NCBI GenBank assembly: GCA_030765045.1
Contig: CM060965.1
Location: 61,098,787-61,162,786 of the forward strand
Length of the DNA stretch: 64,000 nt
Direction of reading: 5' to 3'
Source: Tenodera sinensis
Lineage: Eukaryota; Arthropoda; Insecta; Mantodea; Mantidae
Under the pieces are notes generated by a model, which saw only the letters and a list, made by a program, of their open reading frames with translations, ran no database searches and was not told the DNA's origin. A program made the position numbers and the translations under genes. This document shows, one piece after another, positions 31,470-43,600 of this stretch; position 1 is the stretch's first letter, and every line of letters starts with the position of its first letter.

Positions 31470-32060
31470 TAAATGCATGCAGAAGGCTTCTGACACAGTA
31501 CTGCCATTAAATCAATTGAAAAAAAAACAACTTAATTTCAAGTAATCAAATGTTCAAATTATACAAACTCTTATTTCAGGAATGAACATTTCATCGCTCC
31601 AAGATGTTTAAAACAATTTCTACTGCTACAATATCATTGGTGTAGTGGAATTTTGTACTTCTTTTATGTGCCACTTTACTATAACAATTGCAACTGGCAT
31701 GGGCATCAACTGGATGTAGTGAAGAACATATTAAGAATTGTTTGAAGATTTTATGCTTAAATACTTTACGGGCTGACTTCATCAAAGAACGTTAAAATGC
31801 TTTAACACACAGTTTACTAACTTAAGAGTTAAAATTTAAACTCTGCAGAAGCCTCTTGCATTTAATCAAGCTTCTCCAGAGAGAAGTTAACTCACTCAGT
31901 GTTATAGTCAAAGAGAGTGAATAACCACAAGTGAAAAGGTGGTGAATGAACTTGACTGCTTCTGAAAGCACTCCTAAATGAGATCCAAAATTTCATCATA
32001 ATGCAATATTAGATGGAGTAGGAAGGGCTACTAGAAATTGGACATTTTAATTAAAGGAAG
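31470..32060. other. Intergenic, no gene seen
   Basis: No recognisable coding or repeat content apart from short A runs. Confidence 0.4.
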
Positions 32061-32077
32061 GGTCTTCATAAAGATTT

Positions 32078-32251
32078 GTTGTTGTTGTAGTTGTAGTGTT
32101 TAACGCCCGCTTTTACTACTACGGCACCGCAGGTGGTGACACTGATGATACATGGAATGAATATGGAGCACCGGTGGAATGAGATGGCGGGGGAAACCGG
32201 AGCACCCGGAGAAAACCCGCCCTGACGCCGCTTCGTGCACCACGAATACCA
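32078..32251 (-). repeat. SINE beta, 5'-truncated, with exact target duplication
   Basis: Reverse copy of the body of the SINE at 33437-33690, ending in a TTGTTGTTG tail (32078 onward, so (CAA)n on its own strand). TTCATAAAGATTT (13 bp) is repeated exactly at 32065-32077 and 32252-32264. The tRNA head is missing, as expected for target-primed reverse transcription that stopped early. Confidence 0.93.
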
Positions 32252-32289
32252 TTCATAAAGATTTATACATTAGTTTATTTATCATAAGG

Positions 32290-33290
32290 GGCCTTTGTAA
32301 ATATTAACAGCAAAAGCTTCTAAAGACAAGAGTGAGGTTAGTTTCCTTATTTCCTGATCATAGAATTGAAAAATGAATGAGAAAGCTTGAAACAGGGGCA
32401 CAAATTTTTCATCTTTGGAAAAAGAATTAGTCATTGAGCTGGTAACCAAATTCAGATTAATTATCGAGTGCAAAAAATTAATTATAATTACTTATACATT
32501 AACTGAAAGTAACCCTTGCAGTTATGAATATGTTTTGCACTTTGGCCACTGGGAGATTGAATTTTCACGTATGTCTACTCTATTGCTCCCAGAACGCCCA
32601 GAAATTGGTACATTTCATAGAAATTGTTTATAATGGCTACATTCCCTCTGCAAAAGGAAAGTTTATATATTCTGCACAGCATGAAGCGATTGTTTCGGAA
32701 ACCTTCCGGAAAGCCCTACACAGTGGCTTTTAAAATGCCTACACTGTCCCCTCCATCAAATTAAATAAGCCGGTAGTGTAAAAAGGGTTATTAATACTTG
32801 CAACAATGGAGAAAGAGGAATGTTTCTGTTGTAGCATATTCTCACCTCTCTCATATTTCTTCTACGACTCTGCTCACCACCACTTTTGACAGTCTGTATT
32901 GTTCTAAAAATTTCTCTTCTCCCAGAATGTCAAAATAATTTCGGCACACAACTCTTCTCTGGTTTGGAACGGCAAAAGCTTCTAAATATGAGTGTGAGGT
33001 TAGTTTCATTATTTCCTGACCATGATATAAATAGAAGTTAAAAATGAATGAGAAAACTAGATACAGGGGTACAAATTTTTTATCTTTAGAAAAAGAATTA
33101 GTAGTTGAGCTAGTAACCAAATACAGATAATTATTGACTGAAAAAAAAAAAAAAAAAAAGAACGGTTTGTAATGATTTGTATATTAACTGAAAAGTAACC
33201 CTTGCCCTTTAGCCTTCTGGGAGATTGAATTCTCATGTGCGTGCAGTCTATTGCTGTCAGAACGCCCAGAATTGCTATATTTCATCCTTT
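32290..33290 (-). pseudogene. PIF/Harbinger-like transposase relic with a direct duplication
   Basis: A minus-strand frame (33120-32851) includes CRNYFDILGEEKFLEQYRLS then KVVVSRVVEEI, the Harbinger FDxxxExxFxxRFRLSK segment. Further along, around 32735-32645, it gives RAFRKVSETIASCCAEYINF, the VSRVVxxVSxAIA segment. Segments 32307-32635 and 32967-33292 are direct repeats of each other (about 80 percent). No DDE triad was seen. Family call moderate. Confidence 0.6.
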
Positions 33291-33436
33291 TAAATACTAC
33301 TCGGGGTCTACTGCTTGATTTGTGACAGCCATTTTTCGACTTGAAACTAGCGTTAACATTTTAACTCAGGGGCATCCTTCTTCTTACAAAGGCACTACAA
33401 CTTTATAAAAGTTTTGGCCTTCTCAACAATTTGTTT

Positions 33437-33690
33437 CGGCGGCGCCGTGGCCGAGCAGTTAGCGCGCTCGCCTACCACCTAGGCGGCCCGGGTTCGATCC
33501 CAGGGACCTGCATGTGATATTCGTGGTGGACAAAGCGGTGTCAGGGCGGGTTTTCTCGGGGTGCTCCGGTTTCCCCCACCATCTCATTCCACCGGTGCTC
33601 CATCTTCATTCCATGTGTCATCAGTGTCACCGTCTGCAGTGCCGTAGTAGTAAAAGCAGGCGTTAAACACAACAACAACAACAACAACAA
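33437..33690 (+). repeat. SINE beta, full length, with exact target duplication
   Basis: tRNA head at 33438-33508 (A box TGGCCGAGCAGTTAGCGC, B box GGTTCGATCCC), the shared core ACCTGCATGTGATATTCGTG, a body, and an (AAC)n tail. CAACAATTTGTTT flanks both sides (33424-33436 and 33691-33703). The intact head and perfect duplication indicate a fairly recent insertion. Confidence 0.94.
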
Positions 33691-33703
33691 CAACAATTTG
33701 TTT

Positions 33704-34601
33704 CCAGGCTTTTCTATTTTGTAGTCAAACAGGCCAATTTTTTATTACTCAGGGCATCAGGAAGTTAAATTAACTTGAGTTTTAATGCTGAGTTAAAGCT
33801 AACACTGTTCAATGAAGCAGGAATGTTTTTAACTTCGGTGTTAAATCAGTAACTTCCAATTAAGATTTATCACCCGTTGGTGAAACCAGCCTTAAGATGT
33901 TTAAAGAAAATGAAGGACTAATATAAAAATACAATACATTTTTAAAATGGGACATCACATTTTCAAATTAAAAGTCAGAGCATGATGAAAAAAATCAACT
34001 GTGTATATTCAAAAGAATTCATAAAACATCTTCCACTGAATGAAAAATGATCATACAAAAAAAAAAAAAGCTAACAATCTGCTTTTGCGGTTCCATTTTT
34101 GGAAGTAGGTCACAATTTTACATCTACTTCTACCTACGGTTACACATACAACACTTTAAAAAAATAACAATTGCGAATCGTTGCTTAATATGCCATCATT
34201 GTAAAGAAGACAGCAAGTAGCTAAAGTAGCTAAAAATAACAGCAAACTGTGGAAACAGATCACAATTTTAACAGTATTCACAGATTCTATAATACAAACC
34301 ACGAAATATGAATTTTTCATTCAACAACAATCAGAACTACCTTTCGAGCAAAGTCCAGTCACTATTTCCAACCTATAATTCGAAGAAACGTCATGTTTAT
34401 TTTAAGGCAACAGGTTATACACCCTGAATGGCTATTGGAAATGCGTGCTTTTCTTTTAGTTCATTCACATGATAAATACATACTGTTTTTCTTGAATATA
34501 GAGCATAACGTTTTATACAAATATCGAATGAAATCACATAATTCTTTAAACCTCTTTATATATTTCGGGCAGTAAATGTAAATAACTAGGCATCACAATT
34601 T
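33704..34601. other. 3' flank of SMARCAD1, no other gene seen
   Basis: AT-rich. GGTGAAACCAGCCTTA near 33880-33896 resembles a Harbinger-type terminal repeat with a TTA target, but no partner was found. The 3' UTR of SMARCAD1 should lie just left of 34602. Confidence 0.4.
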
Positions 34602-34696
34602 TCATGATGTTTTCTGGCTGGAAGTAGTAGCTTTATCCAATCCTAAGGCTTGCTTCAACAGCCGGACAACATTCTTTGCTTCTGCGTGGTCATTTT
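34602..34696 (-). CDS. SMARCAD1: SMARCAD1 terminal exon
   Basis: Encodes ENDHAEAKNVVRLLKQALGL then DKATTSSQKTS and TGA (34604-34602). The pattern of a short helix ending L-x-x-AL/MGL matches the C-terminus of the family. The acceptor CACATTTCAG gives the right phase. The Ser/Thr-rich tail after ALGL is an extension. A polyadenylation signal was not identified with certainty. Confidence 0.82.
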
Positions 34697-37600
34697 CTGA
34701 AATGTGAAAGAATATTCAATTATTTCTAAAGTCAAATATTCATACACGGGTCATTCAAAACTAAGCAGTAACTTTTTTGTATATCTATTCACTAAACATA
34801 TACACAACACCTACACTATTTCTCTACATAACCTCCTTTACACTCTACACATTTTTGCCGATTTGAAAGCTTGACCATTCCTTGTTCAAAAAAAGTATGG
34901 GGGCCTGTCATCAACCAATTGTGCACATGTCCTTAAGGTCTTCGTTTTCAAATTGTTCCCCTCCAAGTGATTCTTTCATGGGCACAAATAAAAAAATAGT
35001 GTGGGGGAGACAAGTCTGGACTGCAGGGAGGGTGATCAAGGATTTTCCAGGGCACATCATCCAATGTGTCCCTTGTCAAATTCCCAGTGTGAGGCTTAGT
35101 GTTGTTCTGGAGAAGGATACCATCTCTGGAGGGTAGGGACACAATTTTATGGTGAATAAAAATTGTGAATATTGGTATAAAAAGAAGGCTCAAAGCGGGA
35201 TAAAGGCAGTGAAATAAAATATCAAATATAAATTATAGAAGTAGAATTGGAACTGAAAAAACCAATGCCACAACCTGAATTACAGACCCTCCACTTACCA
35301 GCGTACTTTTCTCCCAGTAAACCACAAAGGTAATCTCACATCAGAGACAATTACCCCAATGGTGACTTACTATGTGACTTACTTTGCCCACACACGGCTA
35401 TGTGTTTGTTGGCATAAATAAATAATAATTACTGTTATAATTTACATTTCAAAAATTATATGTAGCATGTTCATTGAAATAACAGGTAATCAAGGTTTCT
35501 AAGTTCCCTGCTGTAGTATTGGTTCTTTTATCTGACAAAATATTGTGTACTGAAAGAGCTCCTTCACAATCACCATTAGAAATTGAAATATAGGTACATA
35601 GACTGTGGTTCTTAGCGTCCCACTCTACATTAGGCTTGAAAAAGCACTTAATTTTGCTCTTAGGGCTCTCTATCAAGCTTCCTATGCCCATGCCTATGAC
35701 ATGGGACCACTGGCTTTATTTCCCTACCAAAGGCAGCCATGCTCATAAAAATGCATCGTTCTATGCCAGGTTTGAACCCGCGACCTAGGGAGCCAATGAC
35801 TAGCATTTTAACCCTAGACCACGGAGGATGACATTCGGTACCATGGGAAGTCTTTCATGCACGTGTGCACCTAGCTGTCAGAATGGACTTGTTTTAATGT
35901 AATTGTACAATCATGCGCCTTGGCTCTAGAGTGCACCAATACACAAAACAAACTCAGCATTAAATTCCCATTATTTTTGGCATTAAACTTGCACTCCTGC
36001 TGTCTATTGCAGTCTTCCGTAAAATATGCGTGAACATCTCGTTCAAGCAATGTGTTTTTGGAGTGCGGGACAACCAAGAGATGGGAGGTGGTGTTGTTTC
36101 CAGCACTTCGCTCCAGTGGTGTTGCTGTGACATGGAAGGTATATTATTCTATGTGTTCACTGAATGCTCACGTATGTCACTGGCTATCGTTCAATCAACC
36201 TTCTCTGCTACTCTTGCATACCTTTGCTCCTTATTGTAAACATAGTTGCATTTCTTCCAGCTACAAAGAGCTTGAACTCTCGCATCTGGCTTTCTATGTT
36301 GCACAAAGTGAAACAAATCTTGTTTTATTCCTGAAATAAATCCTTTACCATCAGTTTTACAGAAATAATGTAATGTTAATTTCATGTTAAATCATAAATC
36401 AACATTCATTTTGCGAGTAAATATCACAATAACTTATTAATGTCCTGGTAAGTCATAAATAAATACTCACTTCGCGAGTAGCATTGAAATTTCCATTTAA
36501 TCCCAAGAGTAAATGTTGGTAATTATGCAGAAAATCGCAACAGAACTGATTCTGAAACCTTTTCATTGCATATTATCATATTTCGTGTCATCACGATCCA
36601 CCAAAAAATTGTGTCCCTACTGATGGGCATACGTCTTTTGTTTCGGTAGGTGGCGTTTGCTCACCTTGACAATTGGCAATAGTAAGCCACATTCACCGTA
36701 TGTCGATCATGAAGAAAATCAATGAGTAAAACTCCCCTGTAGTCAAAAAACACAGTTGCAAGAACTTTTCCGTCTCAGAGGTGGATTTTGGCCTTAACGG
36801 GCAAGCTTCATCCTTTCTTTGCCACTCTTTGCTTGCCATTTTGGATTCCGGAGTGTAATGATGAACCCATATCTCTCCTCATGTAACGAACCTCTCCTTC
36901 CTGGGATCAGCTTATAAGTCTCCCGCAGATTTCCAGTCTGGCCTGTTTTTGCTGCTGGGTTAACAATTTCAGGACTCATTGAGCACTAATTTTTCTAAAT
37001 CCAAGATATTCACTAATAATGGTACGAGCACTCCCAATGCTGACACCGAAATTCTGATGCAATTTTTTCAGTAGTATGGCTGGCCATCACCTTCAACTAG
37101 CTCCTCAACAACATGGATGTTGTCATCTGTGAAACTTGATTTTGGGTGTCAAGCATGCCAAATTTCCACAATTTCTCAGCCATCCTTGAATTGTCTGGTT
37201 CAAGTATACATTCAATTCTGGGAGACTGTAGTGTCCCCAAACTGTGTGTTCAAATGAGTTAAAATCTCCGAGGATTTAACCCCTTCATTGGTTAAAAATG
37301 TTATAATAATAATGCATTGTGAAAAAGACGAAGGAACCTCTTGTTCACTAACGGCTGTACTGATGCCAAAACCTAGCCAATCAGCTAACCAAGCTTGTTC
37401 CCCTCTGTAACACACTGACTTTGAACACCCTACTCCACCATCCTGCTTGAATCTGCTTGTGCAATATTCTGGCAAAATTACTGTTCATATTTGTAGTACA
37501 AAAGGGAAAAGTGATTGCATCACTGAAAGTAACCCATAGTACTGCATCTCAGGAAAGAAAATTTCAACTGACAGTCCTCTAGGAAAGGACAAGTAACTCC

Positions 37601-40600
37601 TAATCAAGTACAATTTTATACAGAAATTTCACTGAAAATACATGTTTTGAGATCTCTTAAATAAATAAAAATAATAATTTTTAGAAAAAGTTCCATGTAT
37701 ATTCTATTTGTGTTTATGTGGGGTCTATGAACTGCATAACTCGGATAAATAACAAACTCAGCATTTAAGTTAAATATCTTACAAAGATGGGACAAGAACA
37801 TTTTAAAAAACTAGCCTCTACATATATGAAATATGTTTTATTATTTTGATTTTCTTAAAAAATGACTTGATTATGATTATAATGAAAATATTCAAGATAT
37901 TTAGAGAGAGAGTAAATCTCCACTGTTTGTCCATATGTGTAAGCTGTTTACCATGCATGGCTTTAAGCCCCTAGCAGAGGACATGTGGCTCCCTGCTTTA
38001 GGCCACACTGTGTGCAATAGACAGACACAGAGTCAGGGAATTGTGATTACACTGAGGTTCCATCAGCAGTAACTTGTCTGACCCGTGATACGAACTAACA
38101 CAGGCCAGGGCCACAGAGAGCTACATGGGTGTACATGACAGCGTGCACAGGCTCCACACCTAAGGTTACACACAGGAGCAGTGTGAAGGTCCACCCACCT
38201 GAGACCCCCGCAGGGCACGCTTATCGGAAGCCACACTGAACCATTGGAAGGAACCATGGAGATAGAAAAGATCCCTGCTGGTGTATTAGGAGTTAATAAA
38301 CCTAAGACTTTCCGAACTAATAATCATAATATGAGGGCCGTTCAGAAAGTAACCTCCGATCGGTCACAGTGCGGGTAGTGGGGGGAGTAGCGACGCCATC
38401 TGTGCATTCACGCACTCAGCAGGTCAGTCGGCATCAAGCCGTGGTCGAGTGAACGTCGTACCTGTGCTAGTTTAGTGTTTGTGACCGTTTGAAATAAGTG
38501 CTGCAATAGAAAACCCCGCCAAATGTGAAGTGCGTGCTGTTATAAGGTTTTTTACAGCCAAAGGATATTCTGCAGCAGCTATTCATCGTGAGCTTTGTGT
38601 CATGTACGGACCAAGAGTTATGAGTGAAGGAGTGGTCCGTGAACGGGTACGTTTATTTAAAAGTGGACAAGAAAACGTTCATGATGAAGAGAGGAGTGGT
38701 AGACCGTCATTGGTGACAGACAAACTCGTTCAGACAGTTGATGCAAAAGTTCGTGAAAACCGACGTTTCACAATGTAGAAGTTGTCTACTGATTTTCCAC
38801 AGATTTCTAAGACTCTCTTGTACGAGATAGTGACAGCAAGATTGGGTTACCGTAAGTTCTGTGCACGATGGGTGCCCAAAATTCTTACCGACCACCACAA
38901 AACTCAAAGAATGGCCTCTGCATTAGACTTTCTGTCACGTTATGAGGACGAAGGTGAACCATTGTTAAACAGAATCGTGACCGGGGACGAAACCTGGATT
39001 AAGTACGTGAACCCTGAGACAAAAGAACAATCAAAGATGTGGGCACATTCAAATTTGCCTACCAAACCAATAAAAGCCCGGCAAGATTTTTCTGCCCGAA
39101 AATTGATGGCAACGGTGTTTTGGGATGCAAAAGGAGTGTTGTTGGTTGAATTCATGGAACGTGGGACGACCATTAATCAAGACGTGTACTGTGAAACACT
39201 AAAAAAATTACGACGGGCTATACAGAACAAACGCCGTGGTATGATGACTTCCGGTATCGTTTTTTTGCACGATAACACCCGTCCTCACTCTGCTCGCAGA
39301 ACAACAGCCCTTCATGAGTCCTTCAAGTGGGACGTTGTCAACCATCCACCTTACAGCCCAGATCTGGCGCCAAGCGATTATCACCTCTTCATGCATATGA
39401 AGAAATGGCTCGGGTCCCAGCGGTTTGATGACGACGAAGAGCTCAAAGATGCGATCACAGGCTGGCTCTAGGCACAAGCGGGTGATTTTTATGCAGAAGG
39501 AATTTCAAAGCTTGTGAACAGATACGATAAGTGCCTCAATCGTTATGGAGACTATGTAGAAAAATAGTGCAAAGATGTAGTTGTAAGATGTATATATTAA
39601 AATATTTTTATTTAACTTGGTGAATTTTTTGCAATCAACCGGAGGTTACTTTCTGAACGGCCCTCGTAAATCCTAGAAGAGGAAGAAGTTGATGAGGAGT
39701 AGCAATGAAATAGAAGCTACACGTGATAAAGGCAAAAGGGGTAAGATGGGTGTCTCGAGGCCCCACTACGTATAGTCATAAGCCCCTGGGTGGTTAAGAT
39801 ATTTAGATGACTAATAAATGTGTATCTTGAATATGCTGGGATTAGCCTTGAAATCCTCTTTATGGGAGAGTAATTTTGTTACCAGAAGAAACATCAGAAG
39901 AAGCATCACCATCCACACCATGAAACACCATGGAAACCCAGTTATTGTCCGGTTGATAATGGAGGAAAGTTAACCTTCGAAACGCATCCTGGAAAACTAT
40001 GTTGTAAGTGTTGTTCAGTGTTATTAATTGGCTCACCTTTTAAACTAAATTAATTTTGTGTAGTTTATAAGAATTTAAGACATCTAATTCAAATACATCC
40101 CAGTTTTTAACTTCTGCATACAAGTTTATAAGAAGAATAAAATTTCCCGCAGAAAAATATAATCTCCACAAAACAATGTTTTAAATAATTTTGGTGACAT
40201 CTATCGTTACTGGTCTGAATTTTACAAAACTTAATCTTTATCAGAAGTGTCATCATTAATTTCTGTCACATTGTCATGTAAAGAGTAAGGAATTTTAAGG
40301 TTAGTATAATTATAATGATCTGCTTTTAAAATGTAACTATTGCTTCAGTTTTCTGTAACCCCTCTTCCCTCCTTGAAATGTGCAGTGAAAGTATTTCTGC
40401 AAACTGTAATCTGAATTAACATGAAGTAGACGAAAAAGTAAGCATTAGTAGCAATAGTTTGTACAAGCTATGTGGGTAAAGTCACATGATCTCTTCTCTC
40501 ATGGTCATGCATGTGTGCAATTACAATTACAAGTGGGTCACTACAAGAAATTGCATGTTTAAGCATTTCAAAATAAGTCCAAGCACAAAGAATATTTTGG

Positions 40601-43600
40601 AAATGGTCAAATCCACAAACATTTTTATCTGTCATAAATTGTATGCTATACTTTTTGTGCATTAGGATTTGCCTATCTCTTATAGTTTATCGGTTATACT
40701 AAAGTCATTCAGAATGAAGAGGACTTCAAAGGCTATTTCCAGAAAATTCAAGATATACATTTTGTCATGCAAATATCTTAAGTATATACTGTTTTAATCA
40801 AAATCATTATATCATTTTTGAGAAACTACAGCATACAAACTTTTCCATGTAAAGAGCAGTTTGGAGGGGGAGAAAATTTTCTTGAAAATTGTTGTCCAGA
40901 TCTTCGTTTTTATGTGTGCACGCACACACTTGCACAAGCATATCTTTTAATGCTTTGTATTCAGTGTCTCAAAATATACATTTCTAGAAGAATCTTAATA
41001 TTGAATTTTTGACTAAATGTAATAAAGTAAAAATAAAAACTCAATCAGTAAATGCAATTTTTAAATTCTTCAAATCTTAGGCATTTATAAATACACATAT
41101 GCTAATAATTGAATGCTGAAAGAATAAAATGGGATTAAACATTTCACCAAATCAAAAAGCAATGCCCTTGGAACTGTTGAGCACATAGATTTATACTAAT
41201 CTGCTGGAAGAACTCAAAATATGGCTTCAAATAAAAGCTGAGGATATACCTTCTGGATTTGTTATCTCACGTTCCAAGTTGAGCTTTTCTTGTGCAACTT
41301 GATAAATGCCTTCTTCAATTGTTCCTTTGCTAATCATTCTCACTACTGATACATCCCTGAAAGAAACAGGCACATATTTAAGCAACATGATAATATGGGC
41401 ATGTGCATATAAATTTAGTTAGAAATCTGGTATATTATTGAATAATCATGATTGGTGATTGGCATTTTCTAACCATGTGGTAAAGACTTCTGGTCAGCAC
41501 AGTTTTATCAGTGCTATTGTGATGTGTAGCCTGAGGAAGCCCAACACATCTAAAATACAGCCTTCCTTGGAAGACTCACATACCATGGACCAATCAAGAA
41601 ATGGGTAATTACGTTACTGTGCTCTCACAAGAACCAGTAACAAGCAACTGATTTTCTTACCAACCATAGATACAAATCCAAGGTTGCACAATCCCCAATT
41701 ACCATATTGGCATAATTCTAATACAATAATATCTCCCTGCTGCTGACATAATAATGCATATGAACAGACGTATTGTACTGATCATTTCTAATTTCAAGTG
41801 ATCCAGTTCAGCTGAATCAGTTTGTTCTGCATGTGCTTTTGGGTGCAAAGCTTCAGCTGCTGTCACTATAATTTCAAACGCTATGAAAAATTTGGCAGGT
41901 ATTAAACATCTGATGTACATAGAAGTGAATGTATATGTGGATATATAATCTTTTAATGCATTTTAAAAAGCCATATCACTGGCAAATGCTGTGATACACA
42001 AGAAAATAAATGGAGTCCTAAGAAGGCAAATAAAAATATTTCAGAAAAGATATCTTGATAAGAGGGTAATCTCATGCAATTTAAACAGCATATAGAAGAT
42101 CTGCACTATTCACACATCAGCATTATCTTTCCAATAGATTAAAACATCAAAACTGATATAGGATTATTATTATTACTTTTACAATATGTAAAATACAAAA
42201 TGTTAATTACAAATTTATTTTCAAAATATTTAAATTTAATTTCTGCTGGTTGTTTTACTCTCAAATATTACTTGGTTCAAAGCATCCAATATCCTAAACT
42301 AATTACCGTACTTGATTACATATATAGGATGGAAGGGAAGTCATTACATTCCTTCTAATATGTGCTTCATGGAAGCATTACAAACAAAAAATTCGAATGG
42401 CATTTTGTTCTTTAATCAGCCGATTTCGAAAAAATAAATAGTTTTTGATCCAAATTGGATGCACAATTCCACAAAAATGTATGAAGATAACAGTTTGTTA
42501 TTTGTAAGATGCGTAAAGTAATTTATTTCTGACATAGCTTCAGTAGTAATTATAACGCATCACACAGGATTTCGAAATAATTAATCAATTAAAAGACGTG
42601 AAGGAATACTCAGAGTTGCTCTCTCAGATGCCAGCTAAGTTGACAACATTGCGTTGAGGTTGGTCAGGGAATAGACCTAGTTTGTTTGCGTAAACAGGTC
42701 GGGCTGTTTTGCTTTTGTTTAATGTTTTGGGAGCTAACGCTTGTGATTGGTCTACACTGGCACAGTAAACACGGAAGGACAAGGCAGAGTATGAGTTTTT
42801 TTAAGCCGTTTTTTTATGTACTGAGCTAGGGAAAGTGACCACCCACACAAGGTTTGTTTTCAACAAAACTAGAATATCTCCGTAGGAAATGGTCAGAGAC
42901 AAAAACTTAAGATACAAAGTGTGTTCCAAATACCAAGATCTACCTCTGGTTAAAATTAATGTAACAACTTCCCTTCCACCCAGTATATTTATTGACTTAT
43001 TGCGAGTGTGAGGATTTGAAATCTAAGATGTCTATTTTTTATGCTTTTTTGACATCTTTATCACTTTGTTTTAATTCTGGCTTTTGTCACTCTGTTTTGT
43101 ACGAGGGCAGTCTCCAAAGTAACTTGCACTATTTTTTTAAATCCACGCGGTAGGCGGAAAAAGTCTGAAAGTCCCAGGATATATAGGTATGGGTGTAGTA
43201 GCAGCACCGTAAAATTCCTAGGCCCCTAAGTTTATTGCTTGGACATTAAAACAGCAGTAACAATGGAGACTCCACTCGTTCCTACCGCCGATTGCGAAGT
43301 TCGCGCTGTAATCCGTTTTCTGATGGGAAAAAATAAATGTGCGACTGAAATTGATTGCGAGTTGTGCAGTGTTTATGGAACAGACGTTTTGTCAAGACAA
43401 ATGGTTTCTCGTTGGCCCCAATCTTCATTGAAGGGAGAACAACATTACACGGTGAGAAATGAAGCGGCCGACCTTTCACTTCCAGCGCTCCGGATATTGT
43501 TGACAAGGTTCGAGCAGTCCTGAACACCGATCAGCGCCTTACACTTGATGCAGGTTTGTTTCAACTTCCTCCGTATATTGAAATAAGCTGTGCATCGCTT

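Larger units (their letters stand above)
35136..36613 (-). mobile_element. hAT-3: decayed hAT nested inside the mariner relic
   Basis: Inverted ends TAGGGACACAATTTTATGG (from 35136) and, read inward from 36613, TAGGGACACAATTTTTTGG. The 8-bp flanks are CTGGAGGG and CTGATGGG, an imperfect target duplication (6 of 8). The minus strand near 35600-35460 encodes ISNGDCEGALSVHNILSDKR then TNTTAGNLETLITCYFNEH, the hAT C-terminal dimerisation domain. Removing the element restores the order of mariner blocks. It carries two SINE-like insertions of its own. Confidence 0.82.
34750..37480 (-). pseudogene. Mariner relic, split by a hAT element
   Basis: The minus-strand N-terminus near 37380-37260 reads TFLTNEGVKSSEILTHLNTQ (mariner start). 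Then 36900-36700 gives EIWVHHYTPESKMASKEWQR (block of the first catalytic Asp, mutated). After the insertion, 35130-34950 gives GILLQNNTKPHTGNLTRDTL and LDHPPCSPDLSPPHYFF. In the last part the second and third catalytic aspartates have become N (LQNN) and H (SPPHY). The left edge near 34750 resembles an inverted repeat. Splitting it is the hAT at 35136-36613. Confidence 0.8.

Noticed and set aside
33438..33508. Independent tRNA gene
   Set aside because: It is the 5' head of a SINE with a defined body, (AAC)n tail and target duplication.
33880..33896. Harbinger terminal repeat next to TTA
   Set aside because: The partner end was not found, so it cannot be tied to the relic at 32290-33290.
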